Shown: positions 1 through 8,911 of the stretch, piece by piece
Position numbering within the stretch: position 1 is the first letter of the stretch
Layout of the letters: every line of letters begins with the position of its first letter
NCBI GenBank assembly: GCA_937887565.1
Contig: CALABS010000044.1
Location: forward strand, 1-64,000
Length of the DNA stretch: 64,000 nucleotides
From: an uncultured Rhodospirillaceae bacterium
GTDB lineage: Bacteria; Pseudomonadota; Alphaproteobacteria; Rhodospirillales; Magnetospirillaceae
Reading direction: 5' to 3'
The notes under the pieces: generated by a model
Told to the model about the DNA's origin: nothing
What the model saw: only the letters and a program-made list of their open reading frames with translations
The model's database searches: none
Program-made: the position numbers and the translations under genes

Positions 1-1403
1 ATCTTCTCGGTGGTCGAGGCGTTGTCGGCGTTCTGCTTGATGTTGGCGGCCATCTGTTCCATGGAGGCAGAGGCCTCCTCGGTGGACGACGCCTGCTCGG
101 TGGCGCCCTGGCTCAGCTCTTCCGAGCTGGCCGACAGCTGTTGGCTGCCCGAGGCGACGTTGTCGGCGGCGGAGCGGACCTCGGCCACCACCGCGCGCAG
201 CTTGTCGAGCATGGCCTCCAGGGCCAAGCCCAGGGTGTCGTGCTCGGACATCACCTTGACCTCGGCGGTCAGGTTGCCGGCGGCGATCTCGCCGGCCACC
301 TTGGCGGTGACCCGGCGGTTGACGGTCATGGCGTCGAGCGCCCGCGCCATTTCGCCGATCTCGTCGCGGCGGTCCATGGCGGGCACCGTCACGTCCAGGC
401 GGCCCAGGGCCAGCTCGCCCATGACCCCGGTCATGGAGACCACGGGCACGGTGATCGACCGGGCGATCACATAGGCCATGGCGAAGCCGACGATCAGGGC
501 GGCGACGCCGAGGATCTGGGTCAGGGTCGAGGTGAAGGCGATGTCGGATTCCATTTCCTCGCGGACCTGGGCCAGGGCGGTCAACTCGGCGCCGCTGATG
601 GCATTGGTGGCGGCGCCGAATTGGGCACCGAGGGCTGGCAGGTCCGTCACGACCATCTGGTCGAGATCCCGCACGGCGGCCGCCAGCGCGCCGAAGCTCC
701 GTTGGTAGACCGTCACGCCGTCGGTGGCGGCGGCGAAGGCGCGGCCATAGGCCGATCCTTCCTCGGCGTGGCGCGCCAGGGCGGCGGAAAGCTGGCCGAG
801 GCTTGCGACCACCCGCTCGGCCAGGGCCGGATCGCGGGTGTCGACGAAGCTGAGCGCGGTCATGCGGGCGACCAGGAAACTCCGCACCGACTGGGCGGCG
901 ATCTTGCCGGTCTCGATGTCGTTGCGGGTGGCGGCGGCCTGCTCCACCTCGGTCAGCGACCGCATCGCGGTCTCGGCGAGCCCGCCCAGCTCGGCGATCA
1001 GGCGGGTACGCTTGTTCTGTGCCTCGACCGTTTTCTCGAACAAAGCGGCATAGTGGTCGAGGATGCCGGCAAGCTCCTTGAGGCGGCCAACGGCAGTGGC
1101 GTCCGCCTTCTCGACGGCGGCGCCCAGGTCCCGGCGCAGGCTCGTCAACGCGGCGCGCACGGTCTCGGCCGCCTTGGGCTCGCCCTTGTCGACATAGACC
1201 AGGACCATGCGGCGCATATCCACCACGGCGCGGTCGATGCCGAGCACGCCGACCGTGGACTCCACGCCGCCGCGGTAGCGGTGCACTCCGTCGCCGACCC
1301 CGCCGAACTTGACCACGGCGACGACGGCAACGGTCGCCAGAAGGCCAAGAAGGATGAGAAAACCACCCCAGATGCGTTTCGCCACGGTGAGATTGCCGAC
1401 CAT
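1..1403 (-). CDS. Methyl-accepting chemotaxis protein (C-terminus cut by window edge)
   Basis: Membrane chemoreceptor that passes ligand signals to the CheA-CheW kinase. The ATG at 1403 follows an AGGAG-type site. The protein has an N-terminal membrane segment (about residues 10-30), a helical periplasmic sensor region of roughly 260 residues, a second membrane segment near 298-316, a HAMP linker, and the beginning of the Ala/Ser/Glu-rich methylation helices (SSTEEASASMEQMAAN). The conserved hairpin tip lies beyond the window. It is the last gene of the che operon, 38 bp after cheW. The ligand cannot be predicted: no Cache or PAS motif is visible and the sensor looks like a four-helix bundle. 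Confidence 0.9.
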   Translation of the reverse strand, partial: MVGNLTVAKRIWGGFLILLGLLATVAVVAVVKFGGVGDGVHRYRGGVESTVGVLGIDRAVVDMRRMVLVYVDKGEPKAAETVRAALTSLRRDLGAAVEKADATAVGRLKELAGILDHYAALFEKTVEAQNKRTRLIAELGGLAETAMRSLTEVEQAAATRNDIETGKIAAQSVRSFLVARMTALSFVDTRDPALAERVVASLGQLSAALARHAEEGSAYGRAFAAATDGVTVYQRSFGALAAAVRDLDQMVVTDLPALGAQFGAATNAISGAELTALAQVREEMESDIAFTSTLTQILGVAALIVGFAMAYVIARSITVPVVSMTGVMGELALGRLDVTVPAMDRRDEIGEMARALDAMTVNRRVTAKVAGEIAAGNLTAEVKVMSEHDTLGLALEAMLDKLRAVVAEVRSAADNVASGSQQLSASSEELSQGATEQASSTEEASASMEQMAANIKQNADNASTTEK

Positions 1404-1441
1404 TTCCGGTCTCCTGCTATTGGGCTATTGCCATGGCGGCG

Positions 1442-1927
1442 TCAGCGTTCGCCGTCCGCCGTCCGTTCAAGAAGCGTGTCGTCGGTGTTGAAGACGCGAT
1501 CGATGTCGAGGACGATGATGAAACCGGCGTCCTTCTTGCCGATTCCCTTGATGAACTCGGATCGCCAGCGCATGCCCACCCGGGGGGTCTCCTCGATGGC
1601 GGCGGCGGCGATCTCGGTGACCTCGTAGACCTTGTCGGCCAGGATGCCGACCGTGGTCGGCTCGCCGCCCAGGTCCACCTCGACCACCACGATGCGGGTG
1701 TCGAGGTTGGCGGCGGTCCGTTCCATGCCGAAGCGCAGGCGCAGGTCGGCCAGGGGCACCACCTTGCCGCGGACGTTGATGACGCCGTTGACGAAGGGGC
1801 GGGCGTTGGGGACCTCGGTCACCGGCACCGAGTCGAGGATCTCGCTGACGCGGCCGGCGTCGAGGGCGAAGATCTCGCGGTCGAGGCCGACGGTGAGAAC
1901 CTGCATGGCGCTGTTCGTGGTGGTCAT
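1442..1927 (-). CDS. cheW: Chemotaxis coupling protein CheW
   Basis: Adaptor of about 161 residues that couples chemoreceptors to CheA at the receptor array. Its whole length is one CheW-type beta domain, with family features such as FVNGVINVRGKVVPLADLRL and an acidic-hydrophobic C-terminal helix. An earlier in-frame ATG at 1942 overlaps the cheA stop, but the ATG at 1927 has a GGGAGGA site at ideal distance and is preferred. It sits between cheA and the receptor in one operon. Confidence 0.92.
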   Translation of the reverse strand: MTTTNSAMQVLTVGLDREIFALDAGRVSEILDSVPVTEVPNARPFVNGVINVRGKVVPLADLRLRFGMERTAANLDTRIVVVEVDLGGEPTTVGILADKVYEVTEIAAAAIEETPRVGMRWRSEFIKGIGKKDAGFIIVLDIDRVFNTDDTLLERTADGER

Positions 1928-1938
1928 GCCGTCCTCCC

Positions 1939-4020
1939 TCATGACGCCTGCAGGCGCTCTTCATGGCGCTGCCCGAATTCGATCAGATGCGCCACGTCCA
2001 GGATCAGGGCGACGGTGCCGTCGCCCAGGATGGTAGCGCCAGAGAAGGTCTCGACGTCGGCGTGCAGCTTGGACAGCGATTTGATGACCGTCTGGTGGTC
2101 GCCGATGACCTGGTCCACCACCAGGCCGACGCGAAGCTCGCCCGAGGACACGATCACCACCTTCTGGTAGGGGTCGGGCTCGGTGCGGGCGTTGAACAGC
2201 TCGCGCAGGCGCAGGAACGGCACCAGGTCGCCGCGGAGGCTGAGGAAGTTGCGCCCACGCGAGCGGGCGTCGTCCTCGGCCGACAGCTCGACGCATTCCT
2301 CGACCGCCGACAGCGGCAGCACGTAGCGGCCGGTGCCGACGCGCACCAGCAGCCCGTCGATGATCGCCAGCGTCAGCGGCAGGCGCAGCGTGACCTGGGT
2401 GCCCTTGCCGGGGGTGCTGGTGACGTCGACGCTGCCGCGCAGGGCATCCAGGGTGCGCTTGACCACGTCCATGCCGACGCCGCGTCCCGAAACGCTGGTG
2501 ACCTCGGCGGCGGTGGAGAAGCCGGGGGCGAAGATGCACTGGTAGAGCTCGGACTCGGCGATCTTGGCGCCGGGGGCGAGCAGGCCGGCCTCCTCGGCGC
2601 GGGCACGGATGCGGTCGGCGTCCAGGCCCTTGCCGTCGTCGGAGATGGTGATCAGCACCTGGGCGCCGGAATGGTAGGCGGCGAGGTGCAGGCGGCCTTC
2701 GCCCTGCTTGCCGGTGGCGGTGCGGGCGTCCGGGCGTTCGATGCCGTGGTCGATGCTGTTGCGGATGATGTGCACCATCGGGTCGGCCAGGCGTTCGATG
2801 ACCGTCTTGTCCAACTCCGTCTCCTCGCCGGCGGTGGTGAGGCGCACCTCCTTGCCGAGGTCGCGCGACAGGTCGTGGACCAGGCGGCGGAAGCGGCCGA
2901 ACAGCGATCCGATGGGAACCATGCGGATGCCCATGGTGGTGTCGCGCAGTTCGGCGGCCAAGCGCTCGATCTCCTCGGCCACCGATTTGAGGCTCGAATC
3001 GTCCAGCGCGGCGGCCAACTGCCGCAGGCGGGCCTGGGCGATGACCAACTCGCCGACCCGGTCCATCAGCCCGTCGAGGCGTTCGGCGGCGACGCGGATG
3101 GTGGCCTGCGCCTTGGCGCCGCTCTTGGCGGCGTCCTGCTCCTGGCGCAGATGCTGCTGTTCGGCCAGGGCCGCCGCCACCTGCGGCTCGGACACGGCAC
3201 CGGTGCCGACCAGCAGGGTGCCCAGGGGCTTCTGTTGTCCGAGGGCGGCCCGGAGGTCGGGGGCGGCGACGTCGCCCTTCTCCAGCAGGATCTCGCCGAG
3301 ACGCTTGTCGGCGGTGGCCGCGTCGATGCGTTCGACCTTCAGCTGCATGTCGTCGATGACGAACATGAACACGTCGTCGATGGCCGAGCGCGGCTTGTCG
3401 GTGGTCAGCACCACGTCCCAGCCGAGATGGCATTCGGTCGGCTCGATGTCTTCGAGTGCCGGCACCTTGTCGGACAGCGCCACCACGGTGGCGTCGCCCA
3501 GCGTCCGCAGCTCGTCGAGCAGCAGCAGCGGGTTGGTCCCCATGGCCATGGCGTCCATGGCCAGCCGGAAGCGGATGCGGTAGGTGGCGGCCGCCGCCTC
3601 CTCTTCCGCCTTGGCCGGCGTGGTCGCTTCCGGCGCCGCGGCGGGCGCGGCGGCGGCGGTCAGGCGCCCCAGCCGCTCGAGGATCGGCTGCTCGTCGCCG
3701 GTGTCCCTGTCGGGGGTCTCGATCAGCCGGCGCATGACGTCCAGCGCCGCCAGGCCGATGGCGAACAGCTCGGGGTCCGGGTGGGTCTTGCCCTTGCGCA
3801 GCCGGTCGAAGGCGGTCTCGACGTGGTGGGTGAAGGCCGCCACGCGCTCGAAGCCGAACATGGAGCCCGAGCCCTTGATGGTGTGGAGCCCCCGGAAGGC
3901 GGTGTCCACCAGGTCGCGGTCGTCGGGTCGTTCGGTCAGGTCGAGGAGGGTCGCCTCGATCTGTTCGAAGAGTTCCTGGGCTTCCAGCCGGAACGTCTCG
4001 ATGGGATCGGGGGCGCTCAT
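1939..4020 (-). CDS. cheA: Chemotaxis histidine kinase CheA
   Basis: Sensor kinase of 693 residues that autophosphorylates and passes phosphate to CheY. In order: an Hpt domain with phospho-acceptor His46 (HTIKGSGSMFG), a linker, a P2-like region (about 145-235), a short segment resembling MshEN/GspE N-terminal helices (RLGEILLEKGD, about 240-290), the dimerisation helices (310-360), a kinase domain with N box (416-428), G1 (DDGKGLD, 461-467) and G2 (GRGVGMDV, 512-519), and a C-terminal CheW-like domain. Its start overlaps the cheY stop by 4 bases, so the two are translationally coupled. Confidence 0.95.
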   Translation of the reverse strand: MSAPDPIETFRLEAQELFEQIEATLLDLTERPDDRDLVDTAFRGLHTIKGSGSMFGFERVAAFTHHVETAFDRLRKGKTHPDPELFAIGLAALDVMRRLIETPDRDTGDEQPILERLGRLTAAAAPAAAPEATTPAKAEEEAAAATYRIRFRLAMDAMAMGTNPLLLLDELRTLGDATVVALSDKVPALEDIEPTECHLGWDVVLTTDKPRSAIDDVFMFVIDDMQLKVERIDAATADKRLGEILLEKGDVAAPDLRAALGQQKPLGTLLVGTGAVSEPQVAAALAEQQHLRQEQDAAKSGAKAQATIRVAAERLDGLMDRVGELVIAQARLRQLAAALDDSSLKSVAEEIERLAAELRDTTMGIRMVPIGSLFGRFRRLVHDLSRDLGKEVRLTTAGEETELDKTVIERLADPMVHIIRNSIDHGIERPDARTATGKQGEGRLHLAAYHSGAQVLITISDDGKGLDADRIRARAEEAGLLAPGAKIAESELYQCIFAPGFSTAAEVTSVSGRGVGMDVVKRTLDALRGSVDVTSTPGKGTQVTLRLPLTLAIIDGLLVRVGTGRYVLPLSAVEECVELSAEDDARSRGRNFLSLRGDLVPFLRLRELFNARTEPDPYQKVVIVSSGELRVGLVVDQVIGDHQTVIKSLSKLHADVETFSGATILGDGTVALILDVAHLIEFGQRHEERLQAS

Positions 4021-4382
4021 CCCAGCACCTTCTTGACGACGGCCACCAGCTGTTCCTGCTGGAAGGGCTTGGTGATCCAGCCGGTGGCTCCGGCGGCCTT
4101 GGCCTCCTTCTTCATCTCCTCGTCGGACTCCGTGGTCAGGAAGACGATGGGCACGCCCTTGTAGGCGGGCAGCTTGCGCAGCTCGCGAATCAGCCCGAGG
4201 CCGTTCATGTTGGGCATGTTGAGGTCGGTGATGACCATGTTGACGGGAGCTTCCTGGGCCTTGGCCAGACCCTGGACGCCGTCCACCGCCTCGACCACGG
4301 CGTAGCCGGCCGCGGTCAGGCTGATCTTGACCATCTGGCGCATGCTGGCCGAATCGTCGACGGTGAGGACTGTCTTAGACAT
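4017..4382 (-). CDS. cheY: Single-domain response regulator CheY
   Basis: Receiver of 121 residues that carries the CheA signal to the flagellar motor or another output. All receiver residues are present: acidic pair Asp9-Asp10, phospho-acceptor Asp53 (ITDLNMPNMNG), Thr83/Thr84 and Lys105 (TKPF). The ATG at 4382 lies 8 bases after AGGA and inside the end of the STAS gene, so it is preferred to the ATG 6 bases upstream. There is no output domain. Confidence 0.94.
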   Translation of the reverse strand: MSKTVLTVDDSASMRQMVKISLTAAGYAVVEAVDGVQGLAKAQEAPVNMVITDLNMPNMNGLGLIRELRKLPAYKGVPIVFLTTESDEEMKKEAKAAGATGWITKPFQQEQLVAVVKKVLG

Positions 4383-4704
4383 CGGCATCGTCCTTTCTCA
4401 TCCAGAACCGGGCTTCCGTCGACGCGGATCGATCCACCCCGTCGCCGAGGAAGCCGCCCGTCCGCAAGCAGGCATGCAGCGCACCCTCCGCCGGAGCGGC
4501 AAGGCGCAGCTCGACGCCGCGTGCGGCGGCCGATTTGCGTGCGGCCAACAGAAGCTGGACGAAGCACAGGTCGGATTCGGTGACGGCCCGGCAATCGATC
4601 TCGACCACCGCGCCGCTTTCCAGCGCGTCGCGAAGCCGCGCCGCCGCGTCGCCGATGGTGCGGATGGTCTGTTCGCCTTCGAATGCGATCGTCGATGGTG
4701 ACAT
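4375..4704 (-). CDS. STAS-domain protein of the chemotaxis operon
   Basis: First gene of the che operon, 109 residues, resembling STAS/anti-anti-sigma modules: alternating beta strands and helices, with the core strand VVEIDCRAVTESDLCFVQLLLAARKSA where a phosphorylatable Ser/Thr often sits (here TESD). Its stop overlaps the cheY start by 8 bases. A GAGGAG site precedes the ATG. STAS proteins usually bind a partner switch kinase or an array component; the partner here is unknown. Confidence 0.75.
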   Translation of the reverse strand: MSPSTIAFEGEQTIRTIGDAAARLRDALESGAVVEIDCRAVTESDLCFVQLLLAARKSAAARGVELRLAAPAEGALHACLRTGGFLGDGVDRSASTEARFWMRKDDADV

Positions 4705-4800
4705 GGCGTCCGTCTCCTCGGCCTGCCTTCCTGGAAAGGGATAGACCGAAGTGGCGGGTCAGGGCTTCTCGGCAGTCGAACGACATACTTCTGGCCGAAA

Positions 4801-4806
4801 ATTATA
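4801..4806 (-). promoter_or_regulatory. Candidate -10 element of the che operon
   Basis: On the minus strand this reads TATAAT, about 100 bases upstream of the STAS gene. No good -35 hexamer is seen at the expected distance, so the call rests on the -10 alone. The rest of the 4705-5003 gap is otherwise empty apart from an AT-rich stretch at about 4945-5000 that probably holds the divergent promoter. Confidence 0.3.
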
Positions 4807-5003
4807 CCGTGGCGTCACGAAAGGACGAGACATCGGCCGAAAGGACTAGGGACGCATGACCGGGATTGGGGGGAGATCATACGCATGACCAGTTGATCCG
4901 CCGCTCCCGGGGGATGAGCATCGGCTTTGATGCTTTGGCGTTATGCACATTTATATCTACAATTATCGATAATCTTTCGGAGCGGCTCGTGAATTCCCTT
5001 AAT

Positions 5004-6737
5004 ATGCCCCCGGAGTGCTTGAGCGAGACGGTCCAGTATTCCGCTGGGTCCCGGTCGGCGATGTTCGGCGGCGAGGAGGGGAGCGCTGCCTCGGCGGGAA
5101 TGGTCGGGCGCCGGTTGGAACTGGTGCGGGGGCGCCTTGACGGCGTTCTCGGGTCGATCGAGAGCACCTTCCTGGGGGCGGGTGAAAAGCTGGCGACGGC
5201 GATCGATTCGCTTCAGGCCGTCACCGGAACCTTCGATCAACTGGCGACCATCGTGGGTTCCGAGGCGCTCGACGACACGGTGCGCGGCCTCGAGCACATC
5301 CCCGAGGTCCTGGCCTCGGCGTCCTCCGCCAACGAGCGCAACGCCGTCGCCCTGCAGCGGCTGGACTCGCTGGCCCGCGGGCTCGACCGGCCGCTGGCTC
5401 GGCTGCGCAAGACCATCGCCGAGGTGCAGGTTCTGGCCATCAACGGACGGGTCGAGGCCGCTCACGTCAACGCCGTCAGCACCGACTTCTCGGTCTTCAC
5501 CCGCGACATGGGAATGCTGGCGTCGCAGGCGACGGCGGCGCTCGACCGCCTGAGCCGCGAACTGGATCAGCTCAACCGCCTGGCCGCCGCCGCGCGCTCG
5601 AACCGGGATGCCGTCGTCCGGCACGAAGGGGAAGCCCTGGCCGAGGTGGCGTCACGGCTGCGGACCAGCGTCGACGCCGTGGCGTCAAGGCGGCGCGAGA
5701 CCGCCGAGGCCGCCTGCCTCGTCGGCGAACTCTCGCGCGCCAACGCCGCCAGCATCGGCCAGGCCATCGGTGCGCTTCAGATCGGCGACATCGCCCGCCA
5801 ACGGGTCGAGCACGTGGCCCAGGCCCTGGACAATCCCGACCCCGGGCGCGAGGGGCCGTTGTGCCGCCTGCAATCCATGCAGTTGGACCATACCCGCCTG
5901 GAACTGGCCGACGAGGTGGGCCGCGCCCGCGCCACGTTCGCGCGGCTGACCACCGACGCCGAGGCCATGCGGACCCGTGCCGCCAAGGCGTTCCGGTCGG
6001 GCGCCGATGGCTCGCGATCCTTCCTGCATGGGCTTGCGGCCGATCTGCGCACCGCGTTGGCGGCCATGGAAGGCTATCGGCGCGACGCCAGCGACCTGCG
6101 CACGCGCCTTGATCCGATCATCGCCACCGTCGGCGAAATGGCCGCCCATGTGCGCGCCGTCCGCGATATCGAGGCCGACATGCGGATCATGGGCCTGAAC
6201 GCGACCTTGAAATGCGGCCGCCTGGGGACCCATGGACGGGCGCTGGGCGTCATTGCCCAGGCCCTGCGCGTCCAGGCCGGCAGCACCGCCGAATCGGCCG
6301 CCCAGGTGATGGCCGGGCTCGAGGAAATCTCGGCGGTGACGCGGGGGTTGGGCGATTCCGCCGCCGACGGGGCCGGCGAGGCGGTCGCCAGCCTGGGGGC
6401 GGCGGTGGCCGCTTTCGAGAACGGCGGCCAAACCATGGGCAACGCCCTGTCGATCCTGGGAGACAAGGTCGACGAGGCCGTGGCCGCCCTGATGGATGTC
6501 CGCCAGCGCTTCGACGCAGAGTCCATGGTGGCGGCGCTGGCGGCCGGAGCCCGCGATCTCGCCGCCCTGGCCGACGACCTGGGCGCGCCGCCCGGCGACG
6601 ACGCCTGGGCCCAGGATCTGGCGCGATCCTATACCATGGCCAGCCAGCGCGAAATCCACGCCCGCTTCAAGGGGGAGGGAGCCGGCGAGGCGGTCGATGC
6701 CGAGGATGCGGCCAGCCTCGACGACTTCTTCTTCTGA
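5004..6737 (+). CDS. Soluble receptor-like coiled-coil protein (chemotaxis-associated)
   Basis: Long Ala-rich helical protein of about 577 residues, divergent from the che operon. No membrane segment or HAMP domain is visible. Two stretches resemble the conserved chemoreceptor tip: one around codon 150 (VQVLAINGRVEAAHVN) and a second around codon 400 (MGLNATLKCGRLGTHGRALG). This suggests a cytosolic array partner or a duplicated receptor-like bundle. The reading frame is open further upstream to 4866, but an AT-rich promoter-like stretch at 4945-5000 makes ATG 5004, or the GTG at 4989, more likely. Function is inferred from motif and neighbourhood only. Confidence 0.7.
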   Translation: MPPECLSETVQYSAGSRSAMFGGEEGSAASAGMVGRRLELVRGRLDGVLGSIESTFLGAGEKLATAIDSLQAVTGTFDQLATIVGSEALDDTVRGLEHIPEVLASASSANERNAVALQRLDSLARGLDRPLARLRKTIAEVQVLAINGRVEAAHVNAVSTDFSVFTRDMGMLASQATAALDRLSRELDQLNRLAAAARSNRDAVVRHEGEALAEVASRLRTSVDAVASRRRETAEAACLVGELSRANAASIGQAIGALQIGDIARQRVEHVAQALDNPDPGREGPLCRLQSMQLDHTRLELADEVGRARATFARLTTDAEAMRTRAAKAFRSGADGSRSFLHGLAADLRTALAAMEGYRRDASDLRTRLDPIIATVGEMAAHVRAVRDIEADMRIMGLNATLKCGRLGTHGRALGVIAQALRVQAGSTAESAAQVMAGLEEISAVTRGLGDSAADGAGEAVASLGAAVAAFENGGQTMGNALSILGDKVDEAVAALMDVRQRFDAESMVAALAAGARDLAALADDLGAPPGDDAWAQDLARSYTMASQREIHARFKGEGAGEAVDAEDAASLDDFFF

Positions 6738-6782
6738 GAGCCAAACGAAGGCGACCGGTCACGGGTGGGATGCCCCGATCCA

Positions 6783-7529
6783 TCACCGTCGCATCAGCGC
6801 GAACACCCCCCAGCCCAGGTATTCCCGCGTGTAGGTGGCGTAACGCACCGGTTCCGAGGTCAGTCGGGCCCGGACCTCCGCCGCGAGATCGTCGCCGGGA
6901 TTGGCGTCGAGCCATCGGCGCATGGTGAGCCACTTGGCCGCCTCGTAGCGGTCCCAGCCGTCCCGGTCGGCCAAGACCATTTCAACGACGTCGTAACCAA
7001 GGCGGCCGAAAGACGCGAGAAAGTCGGGAAGCGTGAGGAAGTCGGAGATCGCGCCGGCAAGACAGTGCTTGGCGACGTCTTCCGTTGGCGGGAGCTGGCG
7101 CCAATAGGGTTCGCCGACGAGAATGATCCCTCCGCTGCGCAGGCTCCGCGCCAGGAGCGCGATGGTGCCGGCGACGCCGCCGGCGATCCAGGTGGCGCCG
7201 ACACAGGCCGCCACAGTGACCTTGTCGGCGGCGACGTAGCCGGCGGCATCGCCGTGGATGAACTCGACCCGATCGGCGACGCCGAGTTCCACGGCCCGGA
7301 GCTTGGCGTGCTCGGTGAACGAGCGGCTCATGTCGATGCCGGTGCCGGTGACGCCGTGGTCGCGCGCCCAGGTGCACAGCATCTCGCCCGAGCCGCTGCC
7401 GAGGTCGAGCACCGTGGCTCCCGACTCCAAACGCAGCGCCGCGCCGAGAGTGGCGAGCTTTTCGGGGGTGATCGGGTTGTGGATGCGGTGGGCGCTTTCC
7501 GTGACGTTGAATATCCGGGGGATGTCCAT
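6783..7529 (-). CDS. Class I SAM-dependent methyltransferase
   Basis: Cytosolic methyltransferase of 248 residues. Motif I (VLDLGSGSGEM, residues 40-50) and the acidic end of the next strand (GTGIDMS) form the SAM site; HGDAAGY follows where motif II is expected. The ATG at 7529 has GGAG nine bases upstream; the reading frame stays open to 7655 but that part does not look like protein. Converges with the receptor-like gene. The substrate cannot be told. Confidence 0.85.
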   Translation of the reverse strand: MDIPRIFNVTESAHRIHNPITPEKLATLGAALRLESGATVLDLGSGSGEMLCTWARDHGVTGTGIDMSRSFTEHAKLRAVELGVADRVEFIHGDAAGYVAADKVTVAACVGATWIAGGVAGTIALLARSLRSGGIILVGEPYWRQLPPTEDVAKHCLAGAISDFLTLPDFLASFGRLGYDVVEMVLADRDGWDRYEAAKWLTMRRWLDANPGDDLAAEVRARLTSEPVRYATYTREYLGWGVFALMRR

Positions 7530-8022
7530 TGCGCGAGACTCCGGCAAAACCAGTGGGTGGATTCGCCCGCGGCCTCGAGAGGCCGATCGAAAGGAAACGA
7601 GCGAAATCCTGAGGCCGATCGCGCCAGTATCGGCGAGGACACTTGCGTGGAGCAAGCGATACGACGGATTCGGAAGAGCCGTGGACCGCGTCGCATCCGG
7701 CCGGGCGGTACCGGGCCACTCCGCTCCGGAGAGCGACGCGGCGGCCGGCGGCGCCTTGATCCGTCAACAGTCCTTTACGTCCCCGACAGCGCCGCCATCT
7801 ATCCGTTCATCTCGAAATCGCAATTTGCGACCGTGCTTCATCGATCGTTTGATTGTCGCGACGACTGTCGAAGCGACGCCATAGACAAACTCTACTAAAC
7901 ATCTATTCCGAAAGGCTCCGGGATTTCCGCATTTGTCACCAAACCGCAACGTCTAGAAAATATTTCCGTCATAGCCCGCCGGTAGAATGCGCGCCAATCG
8001 ATCGGCAGGTGCGAGGTGGTGA
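7530..8022. other. Intergenic region upstream of the phn genes
   Basis: No convincing gene in these 493 bases. The stretch 7840-7990 is clearly more AT-rich than its surroundings and must hold the promoters for phnC (rightward) and probably the methyltransferase (leftward). I looked for a Pho box (two CTGTCAT-like repeats spaced 11 bases) and did not find a clean one. Confidence 0.5.
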
Positions 8023-8877
8023 ATGTATGCGGCGCAGGTTGTTGCGACGCCGGCGATCAAGGTCACGCGGCTCAGCAAGACGTTCCATTGCTGCAAGGCC
8101 CTGAACTCCGTCAGCGTGGAGGTCGGGCCCGGCGAGATGGTCGCGCTGATCGGTGCCTCGGGGTCGGGCAAGTCCACGCTGCTGCGCCACGTCGCCGGCC
8201 TGGCCCTGGGCGATTCCGGCCAGGGAAGCATCGAGGTGCACGGCCGGCCGGTGCAGACCGGCGGCCGCCTGGCCCGCGACATCCGCGCCACCCGCAGCCA
8301 GGTCGGCTTCGTCTTTCAGCAGTTCAACCTGGTCGGCCGCCTGCCGGTGATGACCAACGTGCTGACCGGCACGTTGGGCCGGGTGCCGCTGTGGCGGTCG
8401 CTGACCGGGACCTTCACCAAGGAGGAGTACCGGCTGGCGCATGAGGCGCTGGAGCGCGTGGGCATCGCCGACAAGGCATGGGTGCGCGCCTCGGCGCTGT
8501 CGGGCGGCCAGCAGCAGCGCGCCGCCATCGCCCGCACCCTGGTGCAGCGGGCGCGGCTGATCCTCGCCGACGAACCCATCGCCTCGCTGGACCCGGAATC
8601 CTCGCGCCGGGTCATGGAGACCTTGGCCCGCATCAACGCCGAGGACAAGGTCGCCGTGGTGGTGTCGCTGCACCAGGTCGACTTCGCCATCCGCTATTGC
8701 CCGCGCACCGTCGCCCTCAAGGACGGGGGGGTGGTCTACGACGGGCCGTCGCAGGCCCTGACCCCGCAGTTCCTGCGGGAACTCTACGGTTCGGAGGCCG
8801 ACGAGCTGTGCGGCCCCGAGGCGATCATGGGGGCCGCGTCCTACGTCACCGGTGCCGCATTCGCTTCCGCAGGCTGA
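8023..8877 (+). CDS. phnC: Phosphonate-type ABC transporter ATP-binding protein
   Basis: ATPase subunit, 284 residues, of a phosphonate/phosphite-type importer at the inner membrane. Walker A is GASGSGKS (residues 44-51); the ABC signature LSGGQQQRAAIA and Walker B LILADEP followed by the D-loop ASLDPES are all present. The ATG at 8023 follows a GAGGTGG site. First gene of phnC-phnD-phnE. Confidence 0.93.
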   Translation: MYAAQVVATPAIKVTRLSKTFHCCKALNSVSVEVGPGEMVALIGASGSGKSTLLRHVAGLALGDSGQGSIEVHGRPVQTGGRLARDIRATRSQVGFVFQQFNLVGRLPVMTNVLTGTLGRVPLWRSLTGTFTKEEYRLAHEALERVGIADKAWVRASALSGGQQQRAAIARTLVQRARLILADEPIASLDPESSRRVMETLARINAEDKVAVVVSLHQVDFAIRYCPRTVALKDGGVVYDGPSQALTPQFLRELYGSEADELCGPEAIMGAASYVTGAAFASAG

Positions 8878-8911
8878 CAACTCCCATCCCATCAGAACCC
8901 AGGAGACCCAG

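Noticed and set aside
1963..4164. Open frame of 733 codons antisense to cheA
   Set aside because: GC-rich shadow: its composition (Gly/Ala/His/Asp-rich) follows from cheA codons, and cheA has every domain expected.
7770..8020. Pho box upstream of phnC
   Set aside because: TGTCAC and CGTCAT words exist but with wrong spacing for an 11-base direct repeat.
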